This document shows positions 55,360-64,000 of a DNA stretch of 64,000 bases, piece by piece. Origin of the DNA: Saprospiraceae bacterium (GTDB lineage: Bacteria > Bacteroidota > Bacteroidia > Chitinophagales > Saprospiraceae); contig JADKKF010000014.1 of the NCBI GenBank assembly GCA_016720635.1, positions 1 to 64,000 of the forward strand. The letters are read 5' to 3'. The notes beneath the pieces are model-generated. The model had not been told where the DNA came from. It saw only the letters and a program-made list of their open reading frames with translations, and did not search any database. Each line of letters begins with the position of its first letter. Positions within the stretch are counted from its first letter, which is position 1. Made by a program: the position numbers and the translations under genes.

Positions 55360-55971
55360 TTATTTGGATTTTTTATGTTCTTCGTTGATGGTGATGATGG
55401 CTTCCTGAGTGATATCTAGACCTTTATTACCGTATAAAACACCCCCACCAGCACTGCTTTTGATCAAAACATAGTCATAACCTCGTTCGGCAGAGATGCG
55501 CTCCAGATAATCGTCCACTTTGGTTTTTAAGTCTTTTTGAAGATCACCTAATTTCTTTTCAAGCGCAAGACCAGCTTCGTCCTTTTGTTTGGCCAGACTG
55601 GCTTCTTCGGCTGCAAGTTTTTGCTGCTCTTGAGCAAAAGCCGATTCTAATTTTTTCAATTCTACAGGGGCTATATCTTGTGCCTTTTGTTGTGTCTCCA
55701 TGACTTTTCTTTGGAAGGCTTCTATCTTTTTTTGGAATGCTTGGATTTTTCCCCCAATATTTTGTTCTGCTTTCTTTCCTTCTGCTTCCAATTGAGCTTT
55801 TCTCTCCTTGTACAAATCATAATTTTCTATCAAGGTATCTACATTGACATAAACTATTTTAGGGCTTTGATTCCCAGTAGTTGAAACCTGAACAGGAGCT
55901 GGTTTTGGGGCTGTCTGTTGACATTGACTGATCACCAAAAGTACATAAAGAATGAAGAACGTATGTCTCAT
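55360..55971 (-). CDS. OmpH/Skp family periplasmic chaperone
   Basis: A 203-residue protein with a hydrophobic N-terminus that ends in SQC (about residue 17), so perhaps lipid-anchored. The mid part is a long coiled coil with many Gln, Lys and Glu (AQLEAEGKKAEQNIGGKIQA and following), as in OmpH/Skp, whose trimers hold unfolded outer-membrane proteins. The start of the mature part, KIVYVNVDTLIENYDLYKE, is the family hallmark, and the C-terminus has YDYVLIKSSAGGGVLYG. The lipobox is atypical. Confidence 0.85.
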   Translation of the reverse strand: MRHTFFILYVLLVISQCQQTAPKPAPVQVSTTGNQSPKIVYVNVDTLIENYDLYKERKAQLEAEGKKAEQNIGGKIQAFQKKIEAFQRKVMETQQKAQDIAPVELKKLESAFAQEQQKLAAEEASLAKQKDEAGLALEKKLGDLQKDLKTKVDDYLERISAERGYDYVLIKSSAGGGVLYGNKGLDITQEAIITINEEHKKSK

Positions 55972-56146
55972 TGAGTCTAGAATAAATGAAATAATTGGAC
56001 AAATATAAGAATAATACCTAAATATTCAAAAACTGATGCGTTTGTAGGTCAATAATAAAAATATCAAAGAAAATCTTCCGATGTTGATTAATCAAAAATG
56101 GACGCTTCACCCATTTTTTAAATATATATCGGTGCTGTGTTCCCAA

Positions 56147-56173
56147 TGAAAAAAGGCCGTCCAATGGACAGCC
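56147..56173 (-). terminator. Rho-independent terminator of the rplU-rpmA operon
   Basis: On the minus strand GGCTGTCC and GGACGGCC form a stem around ATT, followed by TTTTTT. It lies about 35 bp beyond the rpmA stop. Confidence 0.75.
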
Positions 56174-56205
56174 TAGAAATTATATTAAACCGATATAATT
56201 ATTTC

Positions 56206-56454
56206 TTATAAAACGCTCACGAAAGTACGATCCTTCATACCTTTCTTGAATGTAACTACGCCATCAGTCAAAGCATAAATGGTATGGTCTTTGCCAATAC
56301 CAACATTTAAGCCTGGATGGAATCTAGTTCCTCTCTGTCTGATGATAATATTACCAGCTATAGCGGTTTGACCACCGAAAAGCTTAACGCCAAGGCGTTT
56401 ACTCATACTATCTCTTCCGTTATCCGAACTACCTACACCTTTCTTATGTGCCAT
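56206..56454 (-). CDS. rpmA: Ribosomal protein L27
   Basis: An 82-residue bL27, near the usual 84-90. It begins MAHKKGVGSSDNGRDSMSKR and has GGQTAIAGNIIIRQRGTRFH. The N-terminal tail of bL27 reaches the peptidyl-transferase centre. It follows rplU by 29 bp on the minus strand, the standard order, and a terminator lies behind it. Nothing in the length or motifs is unusual. Confidence 0.96.
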   Translation of the reverse strand: MAHKKGVGSSDNGRDSMSKRLGVKLFGGQTAIAGNIIIRQRGTRFHPGLNVGIGKDHTIYALTDGVVTFKKGMKDRTFVSVL

Positions 56455-56483
56455 TGTCTTTTGATTTTAATGATTAGTAATAA

Positions 56484-57185
56484 TTATTTGCCACCATCTA
56501 ATTCTTCCTGCCAAGCTTTCAATTCGTCCCATTTGCCTTCGGCTGCAAGCTCAGCTTGCTTAGGCCAGGTACCAGGATTCATCGCTGAATATGGACTTCC
56601 GTGTGGAGTAAGAATCGCTCTAATAGCTTCTTCTGACTGTGCTGCAAGTTCACTAAAAGTAAAAATACCAGCATCATTCAAATGGCCTTTAACTTTAGGA
56701 CCGATACCTTCGACTATTGTCAAATCATCACCTTTCGCTTTAGATGCTTTAGGTGCTTCGACAACTGAGGGAGCTTCAACTTTAGGAGCTTCAACTTTTA
56801 CAGCTGCTGGCTTAGGAGCTACGAATGGTTTGGCAGCTACAGCTTTTTTACCCAATTCGATGGTAACAGGGCTACCTGCTACTATTGATTTGATTTCAAC
56901 TTGGGTGAATTGCTGTCTGTGACCATTTTTTACTCTATAACCTTTTCTTCTTTTTTTCTTGAAAACAATTTCTTTGTTTCCTTTGGCGTGGCTCAATACC
57001 GAAGTACTGACACTGGCTCCAGGTATCGTAGGGTTACCTACATTTACCGAGCCATTGTGATCAGTCAATAAGACTTGATCGAAGGAGACCTTATCTCCAA
57101 CCTGTGCATCCAGCCGGTGGACGAAGATCTTTTGACCCTCCTCAACTTTAAATTGCTGACCGGCAATAGTTACAATTGCAAACAT
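56484..57185 (-). CDS. rplU: Ribosomal protein L21 with C-terminal helix-hairpin-helix domain
   Basis: A 233-residue protein, more than twice the usual length of bL21 (about 103). Residues 1-103 are bL21: MFAIVTIAGQQFKVEEGQKI, later VFKKKRRKGYRVKNGHRQQF with the RNA-binding basic stretch. A flexible Ala/Pro/Lys/Val linker (about 112-150) follows, then a domain at 153-233 with LTIVEGIGPKVKGHLNDAGI and FTFSELA, the pattern of a helix-hairpin-helix fold (DUF4332-like) found in DNA- and RNA-binding proteins. The reading frame is continuous through linker and domain. The extension probably binds nucleic acid at the ribosome surface, by inference. The promoter box is at 57216-57223. Confidence 0.93.
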   Translation of the reverse strand: MFAIVTIAGQQFKVEEGQKIFVHRLDAQVGDKVSFDQVLLTDHNGSVNVGNPTIPGASVSTSVLSHAKGNKEIVFKKKRRKGYRVKNGHRQQFTQVEIKSIVAGSPVTIELGKKAVAAKPFVAPKPAAVKVEAPKVEAPSVVEAPKASKAKGDDLTIVEGIGPKVKGHLNDAGIFTFSELAAQSEEAIRAILTPHGSPYSAMNPGTWPKQAELAAEGKWDELKAWQEELDGGK

Positions 57186-57215
57186 TCTTTTATAAATTTT
57201 TTTAATTAAGGCTGC

Positions 57216-57223
57216 AAAGATAC
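57216..57223 (-). promoter_or_regulatory. Bacteroidota -7 promoter box for rplU-rpmA
   Basis: The minus strand reads TATCTTTG, a full match to TAnnTTTG, about 30 bp before the rplU ATG. Confidence 0.55.
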
Positions 57224-57318
57224 AAATTTCTTTGTTTTTAGCATTATTCTTTGCGAAGTTTTTTTTTAATAAAAAGTATTAAATAAACTCAAATTGTTGA
57301 TATTATTGGTAAAACATA

Positions 57319-57326
57319 TATATTTG
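57319..57326 (+). promoter_or_regulatory. Bacteroidota promoter for the CNNM/CBS protein gene
   Basis: TATATTTG matches TAnnTTTG, and a TTG at 57297-57299 stands 19 bp upstream, the spacing of the consensus. The ATG is 27 bp downstream. Confidence 0.65.
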
Positions 57327-57353
57327 CAGGATGTTACCATTTTTATCTATTAA

Positions 57354-58646
57354 ATGATAAGTGAGCTGATTCTCATTTTTGTTCTCATTTTACTTAATGG
57401 ACTTTTTTCTATGGCGGAAATTGCCATAGTCTCAGCCAAAAAAGCTCGTCTTGAAAAGCAAATGCAAAAAGGCGATAAATTGGCAAAGTATGCGCTTATT
57501 ATGGCCAATATGCCTGATAAATTGCTATCAACTGTCCAGATAGGTATAACTTCCATTGGTATCTTAAATGGTATTTTCTCTGGAGCCCAAATTACCCAAA
57601 ACTTAACTGGTTTTTTTCTCCAATATCCTATAATTGCACCGTATGCCAATACTTTGGCAGTTTCTATAGTAGTAGCTTGTATTACCTATTTTACTTTGGT
57701 TTTAGGTGAGTTGGTTCCGAAAAGGATTGGTTTGACGCATCCAGAGACCATCGCAAAGTATTTGGCTAGGCCTATGGCGGTAGTCTCTAAGATAGCGACT
57801 CCATTTGTTTGGTTGCTGATGCATTCGACCCATTGGGTTATCAAATTGTTGAGGATCAACACCACCAGCGACAATCAAGTCACCGAGGAAGAGATCAAAG
57901 CCCTTATTGAAGAAGGAACAAGCGTGGGTACTATCGATGAAATCGAGCAGGATATCGTGGAGAATGTCTTTCACCTAGGTGATAGAAAAGTGGCCTCATT
58001 GATGACCCACAAAAAGGATATAGTCTATCTGAGTATGGATGAAACCGAAAATGAAATCTGGGAAAAAATATCAAAGGAGCCTCATTCCGTTTATGTTGTG
58101 TTGGAAGATGATGATTTTGACAAAGTTTTGGGGATCGTATATTCCAAAGAGCTTTTCATTTCTCATTTTAAAACTAAGAAACTGGATATCAAAGCCAATA
58201 TCAAAACGGTTCATTTTTTTCCTGAAAATGTAAAATCTTACCAAGTCCTCGAAAAATTTAAAGAATCCAAAATTTACTACGGTCTTGTAGTAGATGAGTA
58301 TGGCAATATCCAAGGGATGGTCACCCTCAATGATATCATCGATGTCTTGGTGGGTAATGTATCAGAATATGATACGCCAATGATTACTGAACGAGAAAAC
58401 GGCACATACCTCTTGGATGGTCAGCTGCCTTATCAAGAATTTTTACAATACTTCGAAATAGAGGAACCTAATAGCGACGACGCTGAATTTCATACCATCA
58501 GTGGATTTGCCCTTTCCATATTGGGCAATATTCCGAAAACAGGAGAAACTTTTGCTTGGAAACATTTTAAATTTGAGATCATTGACATGGATTCAAATCG
58601 GATTGACAAAATAATGTTGACCATGGAACAAAAAGAAGTCCAATAA
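57354..58646 (+). CDS. CNNM/CBS-pair membrane protein (hemolysin-like, CorC family)
   Basis: A 430-residue membrane protein. A DUF21/CNNM transmembrane domain (about 1-185, ILIFVLILLNGLFSMAEIAI) leads to a helical linker (VTEEEIKALIEEGTSVGTID), a CBS pair (about 200-335) and a CorC_HlyC domain at the end (EFHTISGFALSILGNIPKTG). The family includes magnesium or cobalt efflux proteins (CorC, MpfA, YhdP). The name hemolysin is historical and not informative here. It has its own promoter and precedes the GWxTD gene by about 40 bp. Confidence 0.92.
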   Translation: MISELILIFVLILLNGLFSMAEIAIVSAKKARLEKQMQKGDKLAKYALIMANMPDKLLSTVQIGITSIGILNGIFSGAQITQNLTGFFLQYPIIAPYANTLAVSIVVACITYFTLVLGELVPKRIGLTHPETIAKYLARPMAVVSKIATPFVWLLMHSTHWVIKLLRINTTSDNQVTEEEIKALIEEGTSVGTIDEIEQDIVENVFHLGDRKVASLMTHKKDIVYLSMDETENEIWEKISKEPHSVYVVLEDDDFDKVLGIVYSKELFISHFKTKKLDIKANIKTVHFFPENVKSYQVLEKFKESKIYYGLVVDEYGNIQGMVTLNDIIDVLVGNVSEYDTPMITERENGTYLLDGQLPYQEFLQYFEIEEPNSDDAEFHTISGFALSILGNIPKTGETFAWKHFKFEIIDMDSNRIDKIMLTMEQKEVQ

Positions 58647-58685
58647 AAGTATTAAATTTACCTTAAGTTATTTCACTCAAAAATC

Positions 58686-60125
58686 ATGCTCTTGAAAAAG
58701 TGTATTTATATTACATTTGTATTGCTCATTATTCAGAGCCATATAAGCTATGCAGTAAATGTTGTATTCAGAACCAGCTTTAATCTTCAAAATGACAGAC
58801 CTGTTTGTGAGATTGATTTGTTGATAGGACGTAAACTCAAGGTATTAGACCCCGTTCTAGATAAAATTCCCTTAAAATATAAAGTACAAGCTTTGCTCAA
58901 AAAAAACGATACCATCGTTGGGTTTAATCAGTTTTTTCTAGAGCCTCCCAAAAATGATTGGTACACTGACATAATTCATAAATTTAGCCTTCAGGGTGAT
59001 TTCGGTTTGATGCAAATGGAACTTTTGATCACAGAATATTCTGACCAAGTGACCACGGATACAATTAAGAGGTCGCTTTTCTATAGACAAGTCAAAGGTC
59101 CCCAACTGTCAGACATTCAACTGACAGGAGTTTTGATCGAAGACGCCAAAAAGCAAGTTAAACTGGCTCCGAATCCACTTTTACTGATGACCACTAAAGT
59201 CCAGGATTTATACGTCTATATCGAATCCTATCATACCGATGAATTGCAAGACGATTTTTATTTCTTGAAATATAATCTCGAGTTGGCTAATACTGGTGAG
59301 CGGAAATTGGTTCAGTGGGTTCGAAAAACTAAAGAGAATGAAGACGCAATTCTTCAGAAATTTTCCATTGCAGGACTCGATCAAGGTGCATATAAAATGA
59401 CCATTCAGCTTTTGAATTCAAGCAAGGAACTGATCCAAGAAAAAAGCATTCTTTTCCAGCGAGAATCGAATATGACAAAGCAGAATAAGATTAAAAAATT
59501 TCGCGAATATGTTGAATTGAACGGCGATATAGACCCGCTTTGGGAGCAAAAGTTGGATTCCGTGCATTGCAGAGAAGTATTAAAGGCAATTGCTGTCGTT
59601 TCGGCCCAAGAGCACAACCAGCAGATCAATCAGTTACTCCAACGAAAAAAGGTAAAAGACCAAAAGCAATTCGTCATAGCATATTTTACAAAAATAAATA
59701 AAGAGAAGCCTGCGATTCCCTATCAACAATTGATGCAAAAGGCACATTGGGCGGACAGTGTTTTCAAAGGTGGATTCGGTCACGGATTCGAAAGCGATCG
59801 CGGTAGGATTTTCATGAAATATGGAATTCCAAATGATCTTATATCTGTGGATGATGACCCATCAGCACCTCCCTACGAGATATGGAAATTTGAACAATTG
59901 CATACAGGAGAAAACAATGCAAAGTTCTTATTCTACAGCCCAAATTTGACCAGTTCGGATTTTGTTTTGTTGCATTCCAACGTGAGATATGAACTCCAGA
60001 ATCCCAGATGGGAGAGAGAGTTGTACAAAAATGCCCCCGATGAATACGAAGGGGATAACTATATCGATGCTACTCGTATGAAAAGAAACTGGAACAGGCA
60101 AGCAAGAGCCCTCTTCGAGCAATAA
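58686..60125 (+). CDS. GWxTD-domain secreted protein
   Basis: A 479-residue protein with a signal peptide (about 1-23, CIYITFVLLIIQSHISYA). The N-terminal two thirds are beta-rich domains of unknown type. From about 355 comes the GWxTD region, here GFESDRGRIFMKYGIPND rather than GWxTDRG, then APPYEIWKF and an aromatic YEGDNYIDATRMKRNWN tail. The GWxTD domain is widespread in Bacteroidota and has no settled function. It is followed by the porin-like gene about 125 bp on. Confidence 0.8.
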   Translation: MLLKKCIYITFVLLIIQSHISYAVNVVFRTSFNLQNDRPVCEIDLLIGRKLKVLDPVLDKIPLKYKVQALLKKNDTIVGFNQFFLEPPKNDWYTDIIHKFSLQGDFGLMQMELLITEYSDQVTTDTIKRSLFYRQVKGPQLSDIQLTGVLIEDAKKQVKLAPNPLLLMTTKVQDLYVYIESYHTDELQDDFYFLKYNLELANTGERKLVQWVRKTKENEDAILQKFSIAGLDQGAYKMTIQLLNSSKELIQEKSILFQRESNMTKQNKIKKFREYVELNGDIDPLWEQKLDSVHCREVLKAIAVVSAQEHNQQINQLLQRKKVKDQKQFVIAYFTKINKEKPAIPYQQLMQKAHWADSVFKGGFGHGFESDRGRIFMKYGIPNDLISVDDDPSAPPYEIWKFEQLHTGENNAKFLFYSPNLTSSDFVLLHSNVRYELQNPRWERELYKNAPDEYEGDNYIDATRMKRNWNRQARALFEQ

Positions 60126-60251
60126 ATGCTGCTTTTTTATTCATTTATCATCAAAAAGTATTTTTATTTGGAAAAGAAAAAGCGACCTTTGGCGCGTAAA
60201 ACAGAATGATTCAGCGTTTCCAATTGGAAAAGTGGGCTAGTAAACTGGAAG

Positions 60252-62140
60252 ATGAAACAAAGTAATAAATTATTTTCCCTTCAAATATTGATAGCAGGTT
60301 TGGTCATATTTTTCGGTCCTACCTATGCTATTAGCCAAGATACTCTAGCGATTGATTCTCCTAAAGATTCAACGCAGCACACACTCAACTTGGAGCTGAA
60401 TCTTGAAGATACACTAGAGGCCACAATTTACTTTCCATTTACATCGAGAATACCTCGGATATGGGCAGATACCTTGCTTGACGAAAAATTTCGATCTTAT
60501 GAAAGAATGGATAAAAGGGATTTAGGATTAATAAACCTAGGGCAACCAGGCAGTTTTGTATTCGATGGTTTTCAAAAATTGGAAAAACCCATCTTGAAGA
60601 GCCTTGGTGTTGAAGCTTTTCAGGCATATAGAGTCACTCAAATGGATCAGCCATTTCTTATCACGAGGAAGACTTTGATAGATTTGTACTTTGTCAGAGG
60701 AAGGCAAAAGGACGACAATGACTTTGCTGCTCTTTTTTCAAAAAATATTAATAATAAGTTCCAATTTACTTTCGATTTTAAGCGACTGAACAATCTAGGT
60801 CTTTACACGAATCAAAGGCTTCAGTTGACCAATTTGTTGGCTGGATTAAAGTATTCGTACCAGCGATGGAATGTCTATTTGTCTCATTATTCCAACATTC
60901 ATAATAGCCTTCAGAATGGCGGAATTTCAACAGATACTTTATATCAAGATGGCCTATACAAAGTGAGATTAAATTATCCCATCAAGTTGAATGCTGCGCG
61001 GTCTAGGGTTAGCGAGAGAGGGGCCTCCTTGCTGACGGAATATAGACTGACCAAAGATTCGGCTCAAGTCAGCTTTTCGATTTTTCATGAAGGCAAATAC
61101 GCAGAAGATTATTATAAATTTTGGGACAGTGGTTCACCGCTAGATACAGTTTATTACGGAGTTTTTTTTCCAGGTGACAATCAACTTCGACAATTTGCCC
61201 GATTGGATGAAATCTCTAATAAGATTGGATTTAAACTAAAAAACCAAGGCAAAAGAATGGAGATAAAGGTGGGCGCTCATCAACTCCACAAATCGTTGAA
61301 AACGGATAATCGCAAATCTACCATATCTGAGATTGGATTATTTGGTTTTGGGACTTTGGACTTTAATAAAATTTTATTTACTACAGCACACCAATTCTAC
61401 CTTTCCCAAGGGAAGTTTATTTTTGATAATTATTCCACGATCGATATTAACCTTAATTTTGCTCGGCTAGAAGCTTCCTATCGCTTGTCCAAGAGAAATG
61501 CTAGCGCCCTAGAGGACCAAATTTTTATCAACGATGGTTGGGCATATGATCAAACTTTGACCCCTGGGATTAGACAGGAGATCATGGGCAAATTGACCCA
61601 CCCAAAATCCAAAATATCCTTCGGAGCAAAATTGATTTCCGAACAAAAACCTATCTTCTGGGACAGCCTAGGTCTTCCGATACAATCCTCCGAAAATGTC
61701 AATATTTTGCAATACATCGTGGAGCTACCTCTACATTTTAATAAATTTTATTTCCACAATAAATTGATAGGTCAAACGGGCAATTTGTCCTACAATCAGC
61801 ACCCAGATCTTGTCACCAAACATGCCATTTATTATGAGGATCGCCTTTTCAAAAAAGTCATGCAAATGAATACTGGATTTGAATTGGGTACTTATTATTC
61901 AAAATATACCCCAAACTTTTCTCCAGTGACGGGGCAGTTCTACAATTCGAGCATTTCCAAGCCTATCCAGTTTTACAATCTGGACTATTTCATGACCTTT
62001 AAGGTGAAATTGTTTCGCATTAGTTTTAGATTGGATAACATACAGTCTTTTTGGAATAAAGTGCCGCGTATGCCGATATCAGATATCCCTACAATGATTT
62101 TTCTTATCGGATAGGCATCGGCTGGACCATGACCGACTAA
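60252..62140 (+). CDS. Putative porin (large outer-membrane beta-barrel), frameshifted near its end
   Basis: A protein of about 629 residues with a signal peptide (about 1-28, LIAGLVIFFGPTYAISQ). Many alternating amphipathic strands and short polar loops, such as YSYQRWNVYLSHYSN and IYYEDRLFKKVMQMNTGFE, indicate an outer-membrane barrel; the family is annotated putative porin in Bacteroidota. One frame stops near 62114. A shift of one base at about 62088-62092 gives the expected strand YNDFSYRIGIGWTMTD, stopping at 62140. I therefore extend the gene and treat the break as an indel. Substrate unknown. Confidence 0.8.
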
Positions 62141-62152
62141 AACTCTTTGCGT

Positions 62153-62641
62153 ATGATAAAAATCAAAAAATGCGATTTTTCAGATATAAAAATCATCAAG
62201 AATATTGCTGATAAGACTTGGCGACAAACCTATGCGTCATTCATTGATCCAGAGCAGATCAGTTATATGTATAGCCAATTTTATTCACTCGAAGGATTGA
62301 AAGATCAAATGGATCACGGAGACACATTTTTACTCGCTCTGGCTGACTCTGATTACTTGGGTTTTTGCTCTTATACCAAATTAGATGATTGTATAAAAAT
62401 CCCAAAACTATATGTCCTCCCATCTGAACAGGCCAAAGGCGTAGGCACAGCCTTGATTGATTTTATCATTGGAATTGCCGTCGAAACGGGCAAATCTAGC
62501 GTCGAACTGAATGTAAATCGCTTCAATCCAGCGTTTCATTTTTATAGAAAAAAAGGATTTTCAATAAAGAAAATGATCGATATTCCTTTGGATAAATTTT
62601 TGTTGGAGGATTATATCATGCAGTACAATATCTCTCGATAA
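62153..62641 (+). CDS. GNAT family N-acetyltransferase
   Basis: A 162-residue protein from the ATG at 62153; a TTG two codons earlier is less likely. The acetyl-CoA loop is SEQAKGVGTALIDFIIG at about 92-108, preceded by the beta strand PKLYVLPSEQ. The C-terminal part has FNPAFHFYRKKGF. It resembles small acetyltransferases that modify amino acids or peptides. No partner is evident; it lies between the barrel gene and a converging glucosidase. Confidence 0.85.
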   Translation: MIKIKKCDFSDIKIIKNIADKTWRQTYASFIDPEQISYMYSQFYSLEGLKDQMDHGDTFLLALADSDYLGFCSYTKLDDCIKIPKLYVLPSEQAKGVGTALIDFIIGIAVETGKSSVELNVNRFNPAFHFYRKKGFSIKKMIDIPLDKFLLEDYIMQYNISR

Positions 62642-62644
62642 TCA

Positions 62645-64000
62645 TCATTTGATAGCCACTGAAAAGCCTTCTACTTTGTCCTCGATATCAAAATATTTCA
62701 AACCCACGATGGTTTTTGACATGTCTGTTCCTTTTATAAAAGGATCGAAATTCGATATCGGAACCACCCAGCTGAAATCCATCGATTCGGTTTTCGCCTT
62801 TATGTCCCCAAAACCATGTAGGAATACGCGCCACTTCTGATTAGCCAATCGGTAGGTGCCTTCTACAGCTCCAAAGTCTAGCCCACTGCCATTGAAGACG
62901 ATATTTCTCCTATAAAAAATCGACTTTTCGTGATCGGTAGTCATCCCATCGTCCATATAATAAGCAAAGGTATCACCAGCAAAATCTGAATTATAGACAT
63001 GGATTGCGATAAATGAAAAATCAAGTTCGCCTGTGTGCTGGCCGACATTGTTTTGAATGACGAGATTCCCAGCTTTGGCAAATATCGGCAATTTATCCTT
63101 TGGATACTCAAGGAGATATTCGATATTTCCATTCAGTATTTTATCATTGAAAAAGTCATACCAGACACCCACAGGCAGGTATAATTTGATGAATTCTTTG
63201 CCCTCCTTCTATCGGACAAATCAAGAGCGACTGCCCGCAGAAAAATTGGCTATCGTATTTGAAATCAAAGATTTGCCATTCTTTCCAATGATCTATCGCC
63301 AGGGATCTGATGATAGGTAGCCCACTTCTTGTATATTCATGAAAATGGCTATACATATAGGCCATCAATTGGTAGCGAAGTTTGATATAATTCATCCCGA
63401 TTTCCGTAGCTTCCTCACCATATGACCAAGGCTCGCTGGTCTTCGAATTGATCATAGTATGCATCCTGAAAAGCGGCGTAAATGCCCCAACTTGAATCCA
63501 TCGAATGTACAAGTCTGGCCAACAATCTCCGATGAATCCCCCTACGTCATTCCCTGCAAATGCCATACCACCAAGTCCCAAATTGGATACCAATTTGGCT
63601 CCCAAGAGCAGATGGTCATTGCTAGAACAGTTATCGCCAGTCCATATCGCACAGTATCTTTGAGATCCCGCAAATGCAGCCCTGGTCAGTACGAAGGGTC
63701 GCTCCTGAGGCTTAGATTTCACCAAGCCTTCTTGAGTAGCACGAGTCATTTGCATCCCATATATATTCCTAGCTTCTTTGTGAGACGCCCCTTGACCTTC
63801 ATAATGAAATTGGATCAGATCGGGCATCTTTTGACCCCAAGCTGCGGGTTCATTCATATCGTTCCAAAATCCCGTGACCCCCAAATCCCTCAACTCGGAA
63901 ACTCTTTGTGCCCACCATTCCCTCGTTTCTTGCTTGGTATAATCTGGAAAATGACACCAACCCGGCCACACTTCTCCCGAATAGGGGCTTCCGTCAGGGT
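62645..64000 (-). CDS. Glycoside hydrolase family 31 (alpha-glucosidase-like), frameshifted and cut by the window edge
   Basis: A partial gene reading in from the right edge. The catalytic domain is visible: the nucleophile Asp in GFWNDMNEPA, the acid/base Asp in IWTGDNCSSNDH, and AFAGNDVGGFIGD, the hallmarks of family 31 alpha-glucosidases/xylosidases. The frame ends near 63156, but its continuation begins in another frame upstream: an extra base at about 63180-63186 separates GGQRIHQI from YLPVGVWYDFFND. The second part (to 62645) is the C-terminal beta domain. The enzyme probably removes alpha-linked glucose from oligosaccharides; whether it is secreted cannot be seen without the start. 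Confidence 0.88.

Noticed and set aside
56317..56922. A 201-codon plus-strand frame across L27 and L21
   Set aside because: Antisense to two certain ribosomal genes; its Ala/Ser/Leu bias mirrors the Ala/Lys/Pro linker of L21.
1..64000. Search for tRNA, rRNA, insertion sequences and riboswitches
   Set aside because: Nothing by eye matches a tRNA cloverleaf, rRNA segment, transposase or known aptamer; a tRNAscan-SE and Infernal/Rfam run would be needed to exclude them fully.

Overview
The window reads as a chromosomal segment of a Bacteroidota bacterium, most likely from the Saprospiraceae or a nearby lineage. Supporting signs are a type IX secretion CHU_C-type C-terminal domain (28586-30421), a GWxTD protein, a DUF2723 membrane protein, a BT_3928-type DoxX protein, a Cys-poor TraR/DksA protein, few Shine-Dalgarno sites, and promoters with the phylum-specific -7 box TAnnTTTG. 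The family placement is inference. I saw no rRNA, tRNA, CRISPR array or transposase. One tyrosine recombinase sits at the left edge.

Layout. 1-10.9 kb: recombinase, S9 peptidase, a polytopic glycosyltransferase-like protein, a damaged phosphoglycerate kinase, metallophosphoesterase, DUF58, PPK2 and an S4-domain protein. 10.9-21 kb (minus strand): PEP carboxykinase, GNAT, acetoacetyl-CoA ligase, then an AT-rich islet with a secreted M15-like peptidase lipoprotein, a small secreted protein and a Tai4-like lipoprotein, then thioesterase and UbiD decarboxylase. 21-35 kb (mostly plus): DUF2723, RpiB, M28 peptidase, DnaB, a T9SS cargo, alanine dehydrogenase, Smr protein, JmjC-like cupin, DinB. 35-48 kb (mostly minus): glutamine amidotransferase, PolX, methylmalonyl-CoA mutase, barrel protein, NTPase plus membrane protein, an orphan xanthine dehydrogenase small subunit, CPBP protease, a double amidohydrolase, glucosaminidase. 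48-64 kb: TraR, LspA, DUF1599, DoxX/thioredoxin protein, ABC exporter, exonuclease/GIY-YIG, TsaE, OmpH, L27, L21 with an extra domain, CNNM/CBS protein, GWxTD, porin, GNAT, and a GH31 glucosidase that runs off the right edge.

Most genes are housekeeping: central carbon metabolism (pgk, pckG, rpiB, methylmalonyl-CoA mutase, acetoacetate activation), envelope biogenesis (lspA, ompH, barrels, T9SS cargo) and information processing (dnaB, rplU-rpmA, tsaE). Two features stand out. First, a family of five dispersed intergenic elements (about 95-155 bp) built from several short hairpins inside a GCGYC/GRCGC outer stem; each lies close behind a stop codon, and stem sequences change between copies while pairing is kept. 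Second, the AT-rich islet at 15.4-18.2 kb looks like a peptidoglycan-targeting effector with candidate immunity proteins, and has a C10 tract at the start of the effector gene.

Caution: six genes (pgk, DUF2723, barrel protein, double amidohydrolase, porin, GH31) are interrupted. Five look like single-base indels; pgk has lost about 40 codons as well as its frame. That density suggests residual sequencing or assembly error rather than six real pseudogenes.
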